A DNA stretch of 9,168 nt from an uncultured Flammeovirgaceae bacterium. GTDB taxonomy: Bacteria; Bacteroidota; Bacteroidia; Cytophagales; Cyclobacteriaceae. The stretch's first letter is position 1; every line of letters begins with the position of its first letter. This document shows, in pieces, positions 7,382 to 9,168 of this stretch. The notes beneath the pieces were generated by a model, which saw nothing but the letters and a program-made list of their open reading frames with translations, was not told where the DNA came from and ran no database searches. Made by a program: the position numbers and the translations under genes. The stretch covers positions 1 to 9,168 of the forward strand of contig CAKZPJ010000632.1 of assembly GCA_937138955.1 (NCBI GenBank), given 5' to 3'.

Positions 7382-7399
7382 TGTCCACTGTTTGTCCAC
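7382..7399 (+). promoter_or_regulatory. Tandem TGTCCAC repeat, candidate regulator binding site
   Basis: TGTCCAC occurs exactly twice, at 7382-7388 and 7393-7399, an 11-bp pitch that places both copies on the same DNA face. The pair is about 53 bp upstream of the outer-membrane protein start. It lies at the downstream edge of a very AT-rich stretch (7300-7380) in the 153-bp gap after the TPR-HTH gene. No clear TTTG/TAnnTTTG promoter and no hairpin-plus-T-run terminator can be fixed in this gap. A direct repeat with about one helical turn spacing would suit a LuxR-type or response-regulator-like activator, such as the product of the preceding gene. That link is inference. Confidence 0.35.
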
Positions 7400-7452
7400 C
7401 CTCATAATTTGACTTGTAGGGGTGTTTCTGCGTCATTAGCAGAAAAAACAAT

Positions 7453-8187
7453 ATGTATCGAGCACAATCTACTTATCTGGTCATTTTACTCTTCTTTATC
7501 ACTTTAAGCTTCTTTAACATTCCTACTAACGGAATCGCCGCTACCCAAACTGCTGTTAGTAAAAATAAACCTCCTAAATATCATCTAAGCAAGCCGCCCT
7601 ACGGTAAGCATCAGAACCGACAGAGCTTTGTAGAAATTGGCGGCGGACTCGGAGTCTGGCATCAGTCTAATGAACCTCAGATGCAGGCATCCAATATGCC
7701 GCTTCATCTATTAGTGGAATATGGTAGTACTGGTTCACCTATTAGCTACGGCATTGGGGTAAATCGGGGAAGCCGCTACGAATTAGAAGGGTTTGTGCTG
7801 AGCAGTGACTACACCTTCGCTCAAATTAAGTTTGACGCTTTGTCGTTAATCTCCGCCGTGCCCGAATCGTTTTCTGCTTACGCCCTTGCGGGAGCTACCT
7901 ACTGGCAATCGCAATTAGATGACCAACGGCTTAACCCCCAAGTAATTAACGAAAACCCGCAAGAAACAGATAATGAACCGGGGATTATGGCCGGAGTGGG
8001 AGCTAGCTACCTCTGGAAAAAACTTGGATTCCATACCCAGCTCACTTATTTCCGAGGGCGCGCCGAATACTTCGCTGGAGCTAATGAACCGCTTGATGTG
8101 CGAGCAGGCAATATTCAACTCAATCTAATTCTCTCCTATCGTATTTCCTTCGGTGGTGCCAAGTTGGCTTGCCCCGTCTATCAATAA
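7453..8187 (+). CDS. Outer-membrane beta-barrel-like protein of unknown function
   Basis: The 244-residue product has a signal peptide of about 30 residues (hydrophobic core about 8-22, ending NGIAA). A Lys/Pro/His-rich linker follows (about 36-56), then beta-strand-like segments: SFVEIGGGLGVWHQ (58-71), PLHLLVEYG (83-91), ISYGIGVNRG (97-106), AYALAGATYW (142-151), GIMAGVGASYLWKKLGFHTQ (177-196) and NIQLNLILSYRISF (220-233). This resembles a small outer-membrane barrel, but no named family is evident. The likely final strand ends at Phe233 and is followed by an unusual 11-residue tail, GGAKLACPVYQ, with the protein's only Cys (240). The cytolysin-family gene begins 26 bp downstream, so the two are probably co-transcribed. 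A role in placing or controlling that protein is possible but unproven. Confidence 0.7.
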   Translation: MYRAQSTYLVILLFFITLSFFNIPTNGIAATQTAVSKNKPPKYHLSKPPYGKHQNRQSFVEIGGGLGVWHQSNEPQMQASNMPLHLLVEYGSTGSPISYGIGVNRGSRYELEGFVLSSDYTFAQIKFDALSLISAVPESFSAYALAGATYWQSQLDDQRLNPQVINENPQETDNEPGIMAGVGASYLWKKLGFHTQLTYFRGRAEYFAGANEPLDVRAGNIQLNLILSYRISFGGAKLACPVYQ

Positions 8188-8213
8188 GTTTTCAAAACTA
8201 CATTCATCATATC

Positions 8214-9168
8214 ATGAAAAAGATTATACTTCTACTTACCATATTTTATATCGGAACTGCCTGCCGCAAAGATACCAGCGAACTGAGTCGCCAAATTCAG
8301 GAAACTGCTATTAACGATATATTACTCAATGGTTTTGAGTTTAATGTACCCCAAGATACGCTGATTGAATCGGAAGCTGTTCAAGAAGATCCAACCGCAG
8401 CGGATGGCAAGAAATTCACCTGCAATGTGCAGCGTATTCAGCGGGTAGATGTACTGGAAAATCTAACCCTATCGGCATTTGATGATTTGGCCGCTACTAA
8501 TACTGCCGGGCTGTATCCGGGAGCCATCATTAAGCTTAAAGATCTGCGCGACTTGGGAGACATTAATGCTTTAGGGAATTTTGAGCGCACTCCCCTGGAA
8601 GTCTCCAGTACGCTAGGTGATATTCGCACTATTAATGACCCCTCACAGCGAGGGAACGTGGATAAGGCCATCCGTGAGATGGAGCAGAATCAGGGTGACT
8701 TTGCCGCTAATATAAAGTTTAAGGTGACCGAAGCTTACTCGCTGGAGCAGGCCATGCTTCAACTGGGTATTGATGCCAAATATTTGGGTAACTCCGTGCG
8801 TAGCGATCTAAAAATTGAAAACTCCGTGGAAGAGCGTAGCGTATTCATCCAGTTTTATCAGGTATACCATACGGTTTCTATTGCTAACCCTACTAGCCCC
8901 GCTGAGTTTTTTGGCAATTCGGTGCGAGCCGAGCAATTATCAGAAGCCACCACCGAAGACAATCCGCTGGGGTACATTTCGGAAGTAGCCTACGGCCGGA
9001 TGTTGGTAGGACGCTACACTTACCGGGGCACAGACTTCTCAGCCGATGCTAGTCTGGAAGTAGAAGTACGCAAAGGGCTAGCCAAGGTCACTGGCGAAGC
9101 CGATGCCTCTTACGACAAGAAAATTGATAATGCCATTGATTTCAAGGATAACGCCAGTTTATTGTTAA
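8214..9168 (+). CDS. Cholesterol-dependent cytolysin family lipoprotein, 3' end missing
   Basis: The frame is open to the last base of the window; 318 codons are seen and the TAA at the edge is out of frame. Segments match the thiol-activated cytolysin family in order: GLYPGAIIKLKDL (99-111), the RGNVDKAIREM segment (146-156), EAYSLEQAMLQLGI (173-186), FIQFYQVYHTVSIANPTSPA (211-230), FFGNSVRAEQL (232-242) and YISEVAYGRMLVG (254-266). These belong to the elongated N-terminal part (D1-D3), and the window ends shortly after the first transmembrane-hairpin region. The membrane-binding D4 domain and undecapeptide would lie beyond. Classical members form large pores in cholesterol membranes. The N-terminus (KKIILLLTIFYIGTAC, Cys17) looks like a lipoprotein signal, with RKDTSE following that resembles a Bacteroidota surface-export signal. 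Family assignment is strong; pore formation and target are inference. Confidence 0.88.
   Translation, partial: MKKIILLLTIFYIGTACRKDTSELSRQIQETAINDILLNGFEFNVPQDTLIESEAVQEDPTAADGKKFTCNVQRIQRVDVLENLTLSAFDDLAATNTAGLYPGAIIKLKDLRDLGDINALGNFERTPLEVSSTLGDIRTINDPSQRGNVDKAIREMEQNQGDFAANIKFKVTEAYSLEQAMLQLGIDAKYLGNSVRSDLKIENSVEERSVFIQFYQVYHTVSIANPTSPAEFFGNSVRAEQLSEATTEDNPLGYISEVAYGRMLVGRYTYRGTDFSADASLEVEVRKGLAKVTGEADASYDKKIDNAIDFKDNASLLL

Noticed and set aside
9150..9168. TTAA at the window end as the stop of the cytolysin-family gene
   Set aside because: In the frame from 8214 the last codons are AGT TTA TTG TTA plus one base, so the TAA is out of frame and the gene continues.

Overview
The window looks like chromosomal DNA of a Bacteroidota bacterium, probably of the Cytophagales type. 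That placement is inferred from content: two small outer-membrane beta-barrel proteins of types common in that phylum, a sensor-like protein with TPRs, a membrane helix and a C-terminal HTH, weak Shine-Dalgarno signals, and one promoter resembling the Bacteroidota TTTG-N19-TAnnTTTG pattern. No rRNA, tRNA, CRISPR array or insertion sequence was seen.

Left part (1-3135): a gene-free stretch with degenerate GTGTTA/TAACAC repeats leads into a tight plus-strand cluster: apbE (FAD:protein FMN transferase), anmK (anhydro-MurNAc kinase of peptidoglycan recycling) and an outer-membrane beta-barrel protein. Gaps of 4 and 8 bp suggest one operon with a cell-envelope theme.

Middle (3136-4072): a small toxin-antitoxin-like island. 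A 74-residue putative antitoxin overlaps the start of a PIN-domain toxin gene. The toxin gene carries a one-base frameshift just after its first catalytic aspartate, yet the remaining active-site residues are intact downstream. Just before it lies a cryptic 36-codon ORF resembling a bare signal peptide.

Minus strand (4073-5308): a single-domain M16B zinc peptidase. Its intergenic region with the next, divergent gene holds an imperfect dyad and a good promoter candidate.

Right part (5512-9168): a TPR/membrane/coiled-coil/HTH regulator, then a 153-bp AT-rich gap with a TGTCCAC direct repeat at 11-bp pitch. After that comes an outer-membrane beta-barrel-like protein and, 26 bp later, the N-terminal part of a cholesterol-dependent-cytolysin (thiol-activated cytolysin) family protein. 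That protein starts with a lipoprotein-like signal and runs off the window. This putative regulator/barrel/lipoprotein-cytolysin group is the most interesting element. The link between its parts is inferred from position only.
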